61,730 nucleotides of DNA from Clostridiales bacterium (GTDB taxonomy: Bacteria; Bacillota; Clostridia; Lachnospirales; WQUN01). The DNA is taken from positions 1 to 61,730 of the forward strand of contig JAISVZ010000179.1 of NCBI GenBank assembly GCA_031271295.1. The letters are read 5' to 3'. A program made the position numbers and the translations under genes. Positions 1 through 7,495 of this stretch are shown here, in pieces; the stretch's first letter is position 1; each line of letters starts with the position of its first letter. Under the pieces are notes generated by a model. It had not been told where the DNA came from. It made no database searches and saw nothing but the letters and a program-made list of their open reading frames with translations.

Positions 1-298
1 CCAATCTGCTGTGGAATTGATGTACACAGCAAATTCGTTGTCGCAACAATAGCTTCAACCAATTCAAAAGGTGTTACCACCTATCAAACCAAAGAGTTTA
101 AAACTTTCAATTTTGACCTTAACAATTTAAAGGCTTGGCTGGCCGAAAACAACTGTAAAGACGTATGTATGGAATCCACAGGTAAGTATTGGATTCCTGT
201 TTTTAATTATTTGGAATCTTCTTGCGATATTACTCTTGCTAATCCAGTCACTTGGAGTTATTGCGTCCATTGTAAATCGCGGCGAAAATCTCTATGAA
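1..298 (+). pseudogene. IS110-family transposase, N-terminal fragment
   Basis: The frame is open from the first base. It reads CCGIDVHSKFVVATIA, then MESTGKYWIPVFNYLE and DITLANP, which is the N-terminal DEDD (RuvC-like) half of IS110-family transposases: the first catalytic Asp lies in GIDVHS and the Glu in MESTG. After LANP the family normally continues into a KKTDKKDA-type segment. Here it runs into unrelated codons and stops at 296-298. The junction is near base 246. The start codon is upstream of the window. The serine-containing C-terminal domain is absent, so this copy cannot be active. Confidence 0.8.
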
Positions 299-370
299 AG
301 TGTCGCCGACATCTTTTCTCAAGGTATTGTGCATCCTCATCCAACTTAATTATCTTCTCTTTTTATGCGC

Positions 371-400
371 AAAAAAACGCCCTTTTTAGGGTGCTTTTTT
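371..400 (+). terminator. Rho-independent terminator
   Basis: CGCCCT pairs with AGGGTG (one G-T pair) around a short T loop, flanked by A7 and T6 runs. It could work in either direction. Confidence 0.65.
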
Positions 401-427
401 GCGTGCTCGTTTCATTTCCTTCGGTGG

Positions 428-444
428 GGGTGTGAATAGTAACC
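428..444 (+). repeat. Dispersed motif GTGTGAATAGTAACC, copy a
   Basis: Preceded by TTCGGTGGGG. The same 25-base block occurs in reverse orientation near 3569-3594, so the two copies form an inverted repeat around the accessory genes between them. Weaker copies lie near 4351, 23345, 49023 and 57930. Confidence 0.6.
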
Positions 445-731
445 AAGCACAGATGCATTCGCAACTTTATTTTTCATTCGTATTGCTTTTTTTAAATTAG
501 TGGGTTATACTTTTTTCACAATATGTAAAACTCATTATTTTTTTTAGTAGGGTTGGTCTAAATAAGTGTATTTTAGTGCGCAATACGTTGCGTTAGCTTG
601 TAAAACGGACAAGCTCTTTGCGTACTATTTTATTGAGGCGTGCGAATCAAATTTTAAACGTCGCATATCCCTTGTTAAACTCCAATACATATATAATAGG
701 TATAGTGTTACACGTAAAGGAGCTTTAAAGC

Positions 732-1010
732 ATGGGGTTAGATAATGTAAAAAAGATTCGTTTGCCAAAAGCAAGAAACTCAAAAAAAAGAGAGTACCCA
801 GAAAGGGGGAGAGTGATTATGCTCGCACAAAAAGATGACATTAGGCAAGAATGCTATAATGACGCTATTATCAGAAGCCTTTTTGCCCAAGAAGTAACGA
901 CCGAAGAATTCCATCAAGCCATGAAATTTGCAAATGATGAAATTAGCTTAAAAGATGTATTATCTGATTACCCCGACTATGAAGGTGAATTACTTTTTGA
1001 CGATGACTAA
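732..1010 (+). CDS. Small hypothetical protein, acidic C-terminus
   Basis: A 92-residue protein I do not recognise. The first 29 residues are strongly basic (VKKIRLPKARNSKKRE); the rest is acidic and ends LLFDDD. Two starts are possible. The ATG at 732 follows AAAGGAGC. An internal ATG at 819 follows GGGGGAG at a better spacing and would give 63 residues (MLAQKDDIRQECYND). The next gene starts 21 bases downstream, so the two probably form a small operon ending at the terminator at 1691. There is no signal peptide or membrane segment. Confidence 0.6.
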   Translation: MGLDNVKKIRLPKARNSKKREYPERGRVIMLAQKDDIRQECYNDAIIRSLFAQEVTTEEFHQAMKFANDEISLKDVLSDYPDYEGELLFDDD

Positions 1011-1031
1011 TAATAACGAATGAGGTGAGTT

Positions 1032-1676
1032 TTGTTGCCACCCAATGAAGATTTTGATATGTTGGAAAGCAAATTTTTAAAAAATCAAGTAGATAAGCTG
1101 AGAAACTCAGTGAAATCCAACACGTTGAAAGTTAGGCTGTCAAAAAGTAAATACGGGAAACTTCAAGATAAATATTTGTTCTTTGTAAAGTACATGAATG
1201 AACAAATGCTACATAACTCTATGTCTGGTGAGTTGGATAGGCACAAAATAGCTTCGGCTATGACTTTAGCCATTTTGGAGAGCAGAGTGTTTAATATAGC
1301 TTACAATGCCGGAATAGACGAAACTAAGACAACCGCCAGTTTTGGGGTACGCTTAATCAACGAGTTGTTGGCTTTTTGTACGAGCTTTGAAATTTTGCAA
1401 GCTCATATGCTTAAAGCTATCGCGATGGAAACAGGAATTTCCGAAGGTATTTTAAATCAATGCGGCGCGAGGGTGACTTTTCCTACGATGGTACGCGATA
1501 AGGGAAATTATGTTACTAACTTCCTGCGAGTGTTCTATCATATTTCCCAACAGCCGTTAAGCAATTTGAAGTATAGTGCTTGGTTACTGTGCTTGATATA
1601 TCACCACATCGAAGTTTACAGTAGAGAAATAATACTGTCAGACATTGCGAACGGGAAATATAAAATTACTTCATAA
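1032..1676 (+). CDS. Hypothetical protein (214 aa)
   Basis: Starts with TTG at 1032, chosen because GAGGTGA sits 5-10 bases upstream; the next codon is also TTG. The protein appears soluble and mostly helical (for example LAILESRVFNIAYNAG and FEILQAHMLKAIAMETG), with no signal peptide or transmembrane segment. I recognise no family. It follows the small acidic protein by 21 bases and is closed by a strong terminator, so the pair looks like a bicistronic accessory unit. A toxin-antitoxin or phage-origin pair is possible but nothing in the sequence shows it. Confidence 0.6.
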   Translation: MLPPNEDFDMLESKFLKNQVDKLRNSVKSNTLKVRLSKSKYGKLQDKYLFFVKYMNEQMLHNSMSGELDRHKIASAMTLAILESRVFNIAYNAGIDETKTTASFGVRLINELLAFCTSFEILQAHMLKAIAMETGISEGILNQCGARVTFPTMVRDKGNYVTNFLRVFYHISQQPLSNLKYSAWLLCLIYHHIEVYSREIILSDIANGKYKITS

Positions 1677-1690
1677 ATAAACTATTCACA

Positions 1691-1716
1691 AAGCCGCCAA
1701 ACACCGGCGGCTTTTA
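1691..1716 (+). terminator. Rho-independent terminator
   Basis: AAGCCGCC pairs with GGCGGCTT around a 7-base loop, followed by a T-rich stretch. It ends the unit 732-1676. Confidence 0.85.
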
Positions 1717-1809
1717 TATTGCGCAGAATTTTGTAAAATTTTCGCGAACCTATTGAAATGCCGGGGAAGGTTTGGTATGATTTGGGGAAAATGCTGGGAG
1801 GCGGGTTTA

Positions 1810-2340
1810 ATGAGCAAACAAAGCGAGCAAAGGCAGTTTGCCGATTATGACCGCATAACGAAGAGTGAAGCGGGCAAATTTCTTATAAATAATTACGGAG
1901 AGTTCACGCCCATTGAAGCAAGAATATCTGAAAATTTAGAAAACATACTACACCTCCAAAGCGAAATTTACCATGAAAGTGAAAATAGCGCATGGGGTAT
2001 GATGAGGGAACTAATGGTGGCGTTTAAAAATCATTTTAATCCTATCAGCCCTTTTTTCAGCGAAACTCAATTAGATATTGATTTTATTGTGGTTGAAGCG
2101 ATTTATGCCGATGAGTTGAAAAGGCTTTTGGAAGGATTTCAATATGAATGCCAAGAGGAGCGATTTAAAGACAAGGATATATTCATTTTTGTTTACAAAA
2201 GACCTTGCGATTCTTTTGGTGAAAACCATAAGGGTTTTCATTCTGTTTTTGGAGCGCGCGCACTTGGATTGGGTAGGTCGGGCATTGGGTTTGGGTATTA
2301 TACTTACACGAATATGGGTGGTAGATATTGGGTTTTGTGA
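1810..2340 (+). CDS. Hypothetical protein upstream of nuclease/HIRAN gene, possibly its broken N-terminus
   Basis: I place the start at the ATG at 1810 (MSKQSEQRQFADYDR), which has GGGAGG 8 bases upstream; the frame itself is open from 1753. The 176-residue product has no family I know. Its last 35 residues are rich in Gly and Tyr (GLGRSGIGFGYYTYTNMGG) and look unlike the rest. The TGA at 2338-2340 is followed in the same frame by HREFEFEKRFAIKGYRKDLG, which leads straight into the next gene. This entry and the next may therefore be one gene split by a nonsense codon, or a recombined remnant. Confidence 0.5.
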   Translation: MSKQSEQRQFADYDRITKSEAGKFLINNYGEFTPIEARISENLENILHLQSEIYHESENSAWGMMRELMVAFKNHFNPISPFFSETQLDIDFIVVEAIYADELKRLLEGFQYECQEERFKDKDIFIFVYKRPCDSFGENHKGFHSVFGARALGLGRSGIGFGYYTYTNMGGRYWVL

Positions 2341-2394
2341 CACCGTGAGTTTGAATTTGAAAAAAGATTCGCGATAAAAGGTTATAGGAAAGAT

Positions 2395-3069
2395 TTGGGT
2401 GAGGGGTTAAAATCCGCTTGGGAATCGAATATTATAAGAGTTTTGAATTTCTTGCATGTAAATCACAGATACGAAGGAATGATTTTTGACATAGAACCCT
2501 TTACGGTTGGTAAGCGTACTGCTTTTCAATATTACCCCGATTTATTACTTGAAGATGATTCTGTTGTTGAAATTAAAGGCTTTTGGAATTTTGAAAGCGT
2601 CGAAAAAGTAAGACGCTTTAAGCTCAAATACCCTGAAATTAAGCTTTATATCATTGATGGAGATATGTACTACACTATTTCAAAAATATTTGGAGATAAA
2701 ATTCCCGAATGGGAAGGTTCAAAAGCAAGCAAAATTACATACGATACAAAATTGGTCGGCATAACATTACCGGATAGAGTGCCGTACATAAATAAATTGA
2801 CTGTTGGAGAGCATTTATTATTAGAAAGAGACGCCAAAAATGAATATGATGTGAATGCGATTAGGGTTTTAGATAGGGAGAAGAATATGTTGGGTCATGT
2901 AGAAAAAGGCTTTGCTTCTATACTCAGTGAAAAACTTGATATAGGAATGGAGTATACCGTAACGGTAAAAGAAATTTGCCCTAAATATATTGATTTGGAT
3001 GTGAAAAGAAACAATTATGATAAGGATATCTTGTATGATTTCCTTAAATATACTTCGCCAGTAAAATAG
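2395..3069 (+). CDS. PD-(D/E)XK-like nuclease domain plus HIRAN domain protein
   Basis: A 224-residue frame. Residues about 1-95 resemble phage and homing-type nuclease-like domains that read GYRKDLG..SxWExN..R.LN, then PDLLLEDDSVVEIKG, which fits a PD-(D/E)XK core (Asp, Glu, Lys), and then LYIIDGDMYY. Residues about 118-190 match a HIRAN domain (KLVGITLPDR, ERDAKNEYDVNAIRVL, MLGHVEKGFASIL), a DNA-end-binding module known from HLTF/Rad5 and found alone in bacteria. The only start available is the TTG at 2395, which falls inside the conserved GYRKDLG motif, and its ribosome site is poor. That suggests the true N-terminus lies upstream of the in-frame TGA. Confidence 0.6.
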   Translation: MGEGLKSAWESNIIRVLNFLHVNHRYEGMIFDIEPFTVGKRTAFQYYPDLLLEDDSVVEIKGFWNFESVEKVRRFKLKYPEIKLYIIDGDMYYTISKIFGDKIPEWEGSKASKITYDTKLVGITLPDRVPYINKLTVGEHLLLERDAKNEYDVNAIRVLDREKNMLGHVEKGFASILSEKLDIGMEYTVTVKEICPKYIDLDVKRNNYDKDILYDFLKYTSPVK

Positions 3070-3083
3070 GATATAAAGACTTT

Positions 3084-3107
3084 AAACCGCCTACGGGCGG
3101 TTTTTTG
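3084..3107 (+). terminator. Rho-independent terminator
   Basis: AAACCGCC pairs with GGCGGTTT around a TACG loop, followed by a T run. It overlaps the last codons of the convergent zinc-ribbon gene. Confidence 0.85.
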
Positions 3108-3489
3108 TTGGCAAGCTCATCAATATTGCTTTTATGCTGTGTAACATAACAAAAAGAGTAGTTCCGCCTAAAATTATCCCTATAGTTAAAGTAACGCTTG
3201 AGAGTGTAAATGCAATCTTACTTAAAATAAGAAATAACACATATACAACGCTGCCTGTGAGACAAAAAATAAGGTTAAGCCAAGCAAAGATGTTTAAAAG
3301 CTTGTAAAGTTCCGTGCCTTCGGCGTTGATGCGGGATGAATTCGGTATTTCTGTTAAACCGTATACGGCTTCCCCCTTAACAGAAACGAAAAATATATCT
3401 GCGCCGCACTCTTCGCACTTAGATAATTCCTCTGCGTTTTTATGGTGGCAGTTTGGACACTCTTTGTATTTTATCATGTTTATAGCCAT
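3091..3489 (-). CDS. Zinc-ribbon protein with two membrane segments
   Basis: The start is the ATG at 3489 (MAINMIKYKEC), with AGGATG about 8 bases upstream; the open frame extends further but has no start signal there. The product has 132 residues. A zinc ribbon lies near the N-terminus (CPNCHHKN, then KCEECGADIF, four Cys). Two hydrophobic segments follow (LLNIFAWLNLIFCLTGSVVY and VTLTIGIILGGTTLFVMLH). Small proteins of this design are common in Clostridia and have no defined role. Its 3' end shares DNA with the terminator of the nuclease/HIRAN gene. Confidence 0.7.
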   Translation of the reverse strand: MAINMIKYKECPNCHHKNAEELSKCEECGADIFFVSVKGEAVYGLTEIPNSSRINAEGTELYKLLNIFAWLNLIFCLTGSVVYVLFLILSKIAFTLSSVTLTIGIILGGTTLFVMLHSIKAILMSLPTKNRP

Positions 3490-3529
3490 TGTAACGCATC
3501 CTGTTTTTGTGTTGTGAAAAGTATAAGGC

Positions 3530-3562
3530 AAAACAAACCAAAACAAACCAAAACAAACCAAA
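3530..3562 (+). repeat. Simple repeat (AACAAACCAA)n
   Basis: Three consecutive units of a 10-base sequence, upstream of the zinc-ribbon gene as read on the minus strand. Confidence 0.8.
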
Positions 3563-3568
3563 GTTCAG

Positions 3569-3594
3569 GTTACTATTCACACACCCCACCGAAG
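3569..3594 (-). repeat. Dispersed motif GTGTGAATAGTAACC, copy b
   Basis: Reverse complement of copy a at 428-444, including the TTCGGTGGGG extension, with one extra base. With copy a it brackets 3.1 kb of accessory genes. Confidence 0.65.
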
Positions 3595-3698
3595 AAGCTG
3601 TTTTAATTATTTCTGCACCTTTGAATTATAAGCTAACATTTTCATTTTCCGCAGATAGCAATTTATACTATTTCCGTTTAAAAAGCTTGAAACCGGCA

Positions 3699-3735
3699 CC
3701 CCAAAAACGCCGAAAATCACGGCGATTTTGGGGGC
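3699..3735. other. Strong hairpin of unknown role
   Basis: CCCCAAAA plus CGCCG on the left pairs with CGGCG plus TTTTGGGG on the right, around AAAATCA. No T run follows directly and no gene ends here, so it is not a clear terminator. Confidence 0.6.
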
Positions 3736-3864
3736 TTGAATTCAACTTTTTAACTTGGAATTAGTATTAGATGTACGCTGCGAAGAGCTTAACGCTGAAA
3801 ACTACCCGCACTTTTGCGCCAACTTCAGCAGGGGTAACACGGGGCTTCTGCGAAAATTAATTAT

Positions 3865-4150
3865 GCCGAAGATGCTCTGCATCATCAAAAAAATTTATAA
3901 TAGGCAGAAATACCACCTTCAAAAAAGAACAAAACGAACTGAAATACTTTTTCTTTCTTTTCGCCCAAACTAAAGAAACGCAAATTGCAGGAGCCGCAAA
4001 TCCGTTGTAATTATAGGAAAAAACAAAATGGCATTAAGGAAAATCGCAAAAAAATAGAAAATAGACTTTCGGAATTTCTATCATTCTATCATTCTATTTT
4101 CCAATTTTAGTTTTGAAAGGTATAAGCCAGCACTATAATGAGCGGGTAAT
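3865..4150 (+). repeat. 287-bp dispersed repeat, copy 1
   Basis: Nearly the same sequence as 35659-35946. It starts GCCGAAGATGCTCTGCATC, contains CGCAAATTGCAG and ends near GAGCGGGTAAT. Internally GAAAATAG pairs with CTATTTTC around an ATTCTATC direct repeat, and GATGC pairs with GCATC. There is no conserved reading frame. It could be a non-coding RNA or a non-autonomous mobile element. Confidence 0.75.
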
Positions 4151-4311
4151 TTAGGTAACGTAAAAATTCCGCGCGCATCTTTGCCGCCTGCAAAGGACAT
4201 GCTTGGATATGCTTCGGTGCAAACTATATCGCTTGCCGACATATTTGCGCCAAAGCCTCCTGTAACCCTTATAGAACAGTAAAGCAGAGCGCGGGTAAAT
4301 AAGTCGCCTTT
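4150..4311 (-). pseudogene. Possible degraded coding fragment
   Basis: On the minus strand, one frame without a plausible start reads GDLFTRALLYC, then VTGGFGANMSASDIVC and AYPSMSFAGGKDARG. The composition is unusually protein-like for intergenic DNA. It has no start or ribosome site and runs into the 287-bp repeat. I cannot assign a family. Chance is possible. Confidence 0.25.
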
Positions 4312-4350
4312 TATTTAAAGATGCAGCAATACTACTCATTTTGAGCAGGG

Positions 4351-4365
4351 GTGTGAACAGCAACC
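4351..4365 (+). repeat. Dispersed motif GTGTGAACAGCAACC, copy c
   Basis: One base differs from the GTGTGAACAGTAAC form. It sits about 40 bases upstream of the amidase promoter. Confidence 0.55.
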
Positions 4366-4402
4366 AAATTTCGAAAAGTTTTCGTAAAACTTTTAAATAA
4401 TC

Positions 4403-4432
4403 TTGTAATTATCTTGTAACATGTTATATAAT
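4403..4432 (+). promoter_or_regulatory. Promoter for lipoprotein amidase
   Basis: TTGTAA (4403-4408) and TATAAT (4427-4432) are separated by 18 bases. The leader to the ATG at 4538 is about 100 bases. Confidence 0.6.
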
Positions 4433-4537
4433 AGCGGGAGATTAACAAGTTATACGCAAATGCAGCACAAACGATACCGGCAGGCAGGACAAGCATGTTA
4501 CGCGCCGCAATACCGGCGCGGGTTTGACGGAGGACAT

Positions 4538-5707
4538 ATGAAAACTTACATAAAAATAATTTTATATATTTTTGTATCAGCGCTTTTGTGCGCGGGTTGC
4601 TCAAAAAAAGGCGAAACGCAAATAAGTTTAACACAGCCGGAAAACACTCCGGAATTTTACGAAACGGTTAAACGCGAGGCTACAAGCGTTAATATTCGCC
4701 AAACCGTAAGCGAACCTTTCGCCGAAAGGGCGGGGGAACCTTCCGCGCGGTACGGCGGCGAAAGCTCCGGTCTTATTCCGGAGGAGCTAAACGTTTCAAA
4801 AATGTACGTATCCGGCACGAAGGTAAGGTTTAGGGCGCAACCTTCCACGGGCGGGGAAATTTATTACGAGGCGGATTTGGGAGTTCCGGTTACCCTGCTC
4901 GAAATACTTGACGATACCTGGGCAAAAATTTTAATAGAGGATGAAGAGGGTTACATGGCGCTGGAATTTTTAAGCGAGGTTAACCCGAACGCGGAAGAAC
5001 CCGCGGGCGCCGCGGAAAATCCGAATATGTTTTATGGCGTAAAAACCGAAAGCCCACCTTCCGCGGACGCAAATAGGCCCAAAAAAATAGCGATAGACGC
5101 GGGGCATCAGCTTGTGGGAAACAGCGCTTTGGAACCTATAGGCCCCGGTGCCGAAGAGCAAAAGGCGAAGGTTTCTACCGGTACGCGCGGAGCTTTTACC
5201 GGAAAACCGGAGTACGAGCTTAACCTGGAGGTATCGGCTAAGTTAAAGGACGAACTGATTCGGCGCGGCTACGAGGTTTACATGATTCGGTATGCCCACG
5301 ATGTTGACATTTCCAACAGCGAGCGCGCGCTTATGGCGGAAAAATCCGGCGCGGACATATTTGTACGGATACACGCCAACGGTTCGGAAAACCAAACCGA
5401 AAACGGAATAATGACAATTTCGCCCACAAAAAACAACCCGTACATAGCGCACCTGTATAAAGAATCCCGCAATCTTTCAGATTTAATTCTTGGCGAAATG
5501 CAAAAAACCACCGGAGCGAATATAAAGGCTATATGGGAAACCGATACAATGAGCGGAATAAACTGGTCGCTTATTCCGGTTACAATAGTAGAAATGGGCT
5601 TTATGACAAACCAAAACGAGGACGAGCTGATGCAAACCGAGGAATATCAGCATAAAATAGCGCAGGGTATGGCTAACGGAATTGACGCTTATTTCGGGAA
5701 AAAATAG
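4538..5707 (+). CDS. Lipoprotein N-acetylmuramoyl-L-alanine amidase with SH3b domain
   Basis: Hydrolyses the amide bond between muramic acid and L-alanine in peptidoglycan, outside the membrane. The start is the ATG at 4538, 5 bases after GGAGG; the frame upstream has no ribosome site. The 389-residue protein opens with a lipoprotein signal (IILYIFVSALLCAGC, lipid-modified Cys about 20). An SH3b domain lies at about 85-145 (VRFRAQPSTGGEIYYEADLG). An Amidase_3 domain spans about 180-388. Expected zinc ligands are His of DAGHQ (about 187), Glu of NLEVS and His of RIHANG (about 278); the catalytic Glu is in VEMGFMTN (about 351). It stands alone with its own promoter, 30 bases from a convergent gene. 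Confidence 0.92.
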   Translation: MKTYIKIILYIFVSALLCAGCSKKGETQISLTQPENTPEFYETVKREATSVNIRQTVSEPFAERAGEPSARYGGESSGLIPEELNVSKMYVSGTKVRFRAQPSTGGEIYYEADLGVPVTLLEILDDTWAKILIEDEEGYMALEFLSEVNPNAEEPAGAAENPNMFYGVKTESPPSADANRPKKIAIDAGHQLVGNSALEPIGPGAEEQKAKVSTGTRGAFTGKPEYELNLEVSAKLKDELIRRGYEVYMIRYAHDVDISNSERALMAEKSGADIFVRIHANGSENQTENGIMTISPTKNNPYIAHLYKESRNLSDLILGEMQKTTGANIKAIWETDTMSGINWSLIPVTIVEMGFMTNQNEDELMQTEEYQHKIAQGMANGIDAYFGKK

Positions 5708-5737
5708 GTTTAGTTCCGGCTATTGCCCGGCTTCGTT

Positions 5738-7489
5738 TCATAACAGCTTGGCGAGTATTTGCGCGTAATCCTCATATATAACCGCTTCCCCCATATCGCC
5801 TGTATCCAGAATAATGTCGCCGAGCGTATCGTATGCTTTCTGATTTATGCCGTCTGTAAGTATTTCCGGCATTATGTTTTGGGTATGCGCGAATTTTGAA
5901 ATACTTCCTCCGTTTTGAACCTCCGAAAGTGCATTTAGTTCCGTTTCTGTGAGAAGTTCCTTAAATATTTCCCATTTATCATCCTGCGTATCGGGCTTGA
6001 ATAAAACCGGCTGAACCCCGGCTACGGCGGCATGGAATTCATCGCCTTTCGCCTCCGCAATGGCGCTATCCTGTGATACATCCGGCAATTCCGCCTCCGC
6101 AATGGCTCCGCCCTGTGATACATCCGGCAATTTCGCAACCGGCAATTTCGCCTGCGCATTTTCCGTCGTCAGCTTTTCCTGCGTTTCAAATGCTTCCAGC
6201 CTTATTATATCAAGTCTGTTTGTATCAACCGTTATAACCTTCCTGTTTTTAATTGCGTAAAATTCCGCCAAAGCGCGGTTAATTTCATCTTCCAAATATA
6301 TTCCGGATAATTTTAGCATTTTGATTAATTCGCCTGCGGTATTTATATCCGCGGTTAGTTTATGTTTAAATTTCGCTAAAGAGCGCAGCGCGGATTCGGT
6401 TTGTTTCATTATATACTTTACAAGCAGCCTGCCGTCCGTACAGACGCGAACGGTAAACCATTTATTTTGGCGGCAAATGTATATTTCTTTTTCGGAAATT
6501 TCCACGGTTTTATCCCGGTCTATCTTTTTTTGATAAAATAGCGCGTTTCTAAAAGGCTGCCAGCCTTCCTTGCCCGGTTCGTAAATTAACTCGTTTAGTG
6601 AAAAACCCTTTTCCAGCGTCAGTGTGTTAATTCTGTTTATTACAAAATTAAAGGCTTCTTCAATTTCTTCATGTTTTTCTTTTTCGCAGAACGCGGATTT
6701 TTTAATATCGTATTTGGAAATGCCGCAAAACTTGCCAAAGAAACCGGCTTTGCCGCATAACGCCTCGGCCGGGAAAAAAGAACTTAGGTTATTTTTGGCT
6801 ATAAAATCCGCAAACGGCGGTATATCGTAGTATATGTGAAAATCCTTTATCCATTTTAGCAGATATTTATCTATGGATTCGTTATACGGCAAAAAAGCCT
6901 TTCGAAACTCCATGAGTTTTGAAAGGGAACTTATTGGGGTTGCTTGCCCAATAATATTAAGCAGCTCGTAAATATAAACGTACGCGTAGGAGAGCGAAGT
7001 ATTTGTTATTTCCCCGCGCCGCACTTTTGTGCGCCATGTAAAATATGTTCTTAGCTGTTCGTTATTCATCAGGCCGTAATACGGGAAGTACGCCGAAAAT
7101 GAAGCAAACCCGGTGTAATCGTCCTCAAAATCCTTCATAAAAACAGCCTGCCGGTAAAACACGCGCGACATATCGTTCATAAAGGAAGGTTTGATATAGG
7201 TGTCGCGGTACGAGGCCGGGCTTTGCGCACGCAGGTTGCTTTCCCGCGCAATTTGGCGCATTTGGGAGAACACTCTTCTCTTTTCGTCAGAAACGGCATC
7301 AATAGGCTGAGGTTCAGCCGCGTTTAAAGCGGGCTTTTCGCTGCCCAGCTCAATTTGCACAAACCTTTGAAGGTTTGCGGCGGGGAAAACGGGTTTAGCG
7401 CCGTTAAAAGCACCAAAATTACCCGGCGTTTCGTTTCGGCCGGGTAATTTGTACGGTTCATAATTTTTTTGGTCGTAAGAAGTATTCAT
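5738..7489 (-). CDS. TerB_N/TerB_C domain protein
   Basis: A 583-residue cytoplasmic protein. Residues about 105-330 match TerB_N (MSRVFYRQAVFMKDFEDDY, LMNNEQLRTYFTWRTKVR, LSYAYVYIYELLN). The C-terminal 75 or so residues match TerB_C (ELLTETELNALSEV, GMGEAVIYEDYA-like end). These domains occur in large multi-gene stress and conflict loci related to tellurite resistance; the biochemical role is unknown. A Pro/Ala-rich linker before the C-terminal domain carries a direct duplication (PDVSQ.GAIAEAELPDVSQ.SAIAEA), visible at 6060-6150 as a DNA repeat. The start at 7489 lies 6 bases after the stop of a 72-residue gene, so the two form an operon. The helicase or ATPase partners seen with TerB_N elsewhere are absent. 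Confidence 0.82.
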   Translation of the reverse strand: MNTSYDQKNYEPYKLPGRNETPGNFGAFNGAKPVFPAANLQRFVQIELGSEKPALNAAEPQPIDAVSDEKRRVFSQMRQIARESNLRAQSPASYRDTYIKPSFMNDMSRVFYRQAVFMKDFEDDYTGFASFSAYFPYYGLMNNEQLRTYFTWRTKVRRGEITNTSLSYAYVYIYELLNIIGQATPISSLSKLMEFRKAFLPYNESIDKYLLKWIKDFHIYYDIPPFADFIAKNNLSSFFPAEALCGKAGFFGKFCGISKYDIKKSAFCEKEKHEEIEEAFNFVINRINTLTLEKGFSLNELIYEPGKEGWQPFRNALFYQKKIDRDKTVEISEKEIYICRQNKWFTVRVCTDGRLLVKYIMKQTESALRSLAKFKHKLTADINTAGELIKMLKLSGIYLEDEINRALAEFYAIKNRKVITVDTNRLDIIRLEAFETQEKLTTENAQAKLPVAKLPDVSQGGAIAEAELPDVSQDSAIAEAKGDEFHAAVAGVQPVLFKPDTQDDKWEIFKELLTETELNALSEVQNGGSISKFAHTQNIMPEILTDGINQKAYDTLGDIILDTGDMGEAVIYEDYAQILAKLL

Positions 7490-7495
7490 AGTATT

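Larger units (their letters stand above)
299..731. other. Gene-free stretch with terminator, repeat motif and hairpin
   Basis: No convincing gene is visible. A frame continuing from the transposase junction (about 251-349) encodes LGVIASIVNRGENLY and ends HPHPT; it may be the tail of another lost gene, but I cannot identify it. The stretch also holds a terminator (371-400), a copy of the GTGTGAATAGTAACC motif (428-444), a 7-bp hairpin (595-601 with 609-615) and a TATAAT box at 692-697, about 35 bases before the next start codon. No well-spaced -35 box goes with that TATAAT. Confidence 0.5.
3490..4402. other. Gene-free stretch with repeats and hairpins
   Basis: No intact gene. It holds an AACAAACCAA simple repeat (about 3530-3562), an inverted copy of the GTGTGAATAGTAACC motif, a strong hairpin at about 3699-3735, a 287-bp repeat shared with 35.7 kb, and a short minus-strand open frame at about 4150-4310 that reads like degraded protein. 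It ends with another motif copy at 4351-4365. Confidence 0.6.

Noticed and set aside
2071-2377. Open frames on both strands inside the split nuclease region
   Set aside because: No start signals; shadows of the real frame, which is the same before and after the TGA.
3755-3973. 72-codon open frame (MELVLDVRCEELNAENY)
   Set aside because: The second half lies in the 287-bp repeat and is not conserved as a frame in the other copy; no ribosome site.
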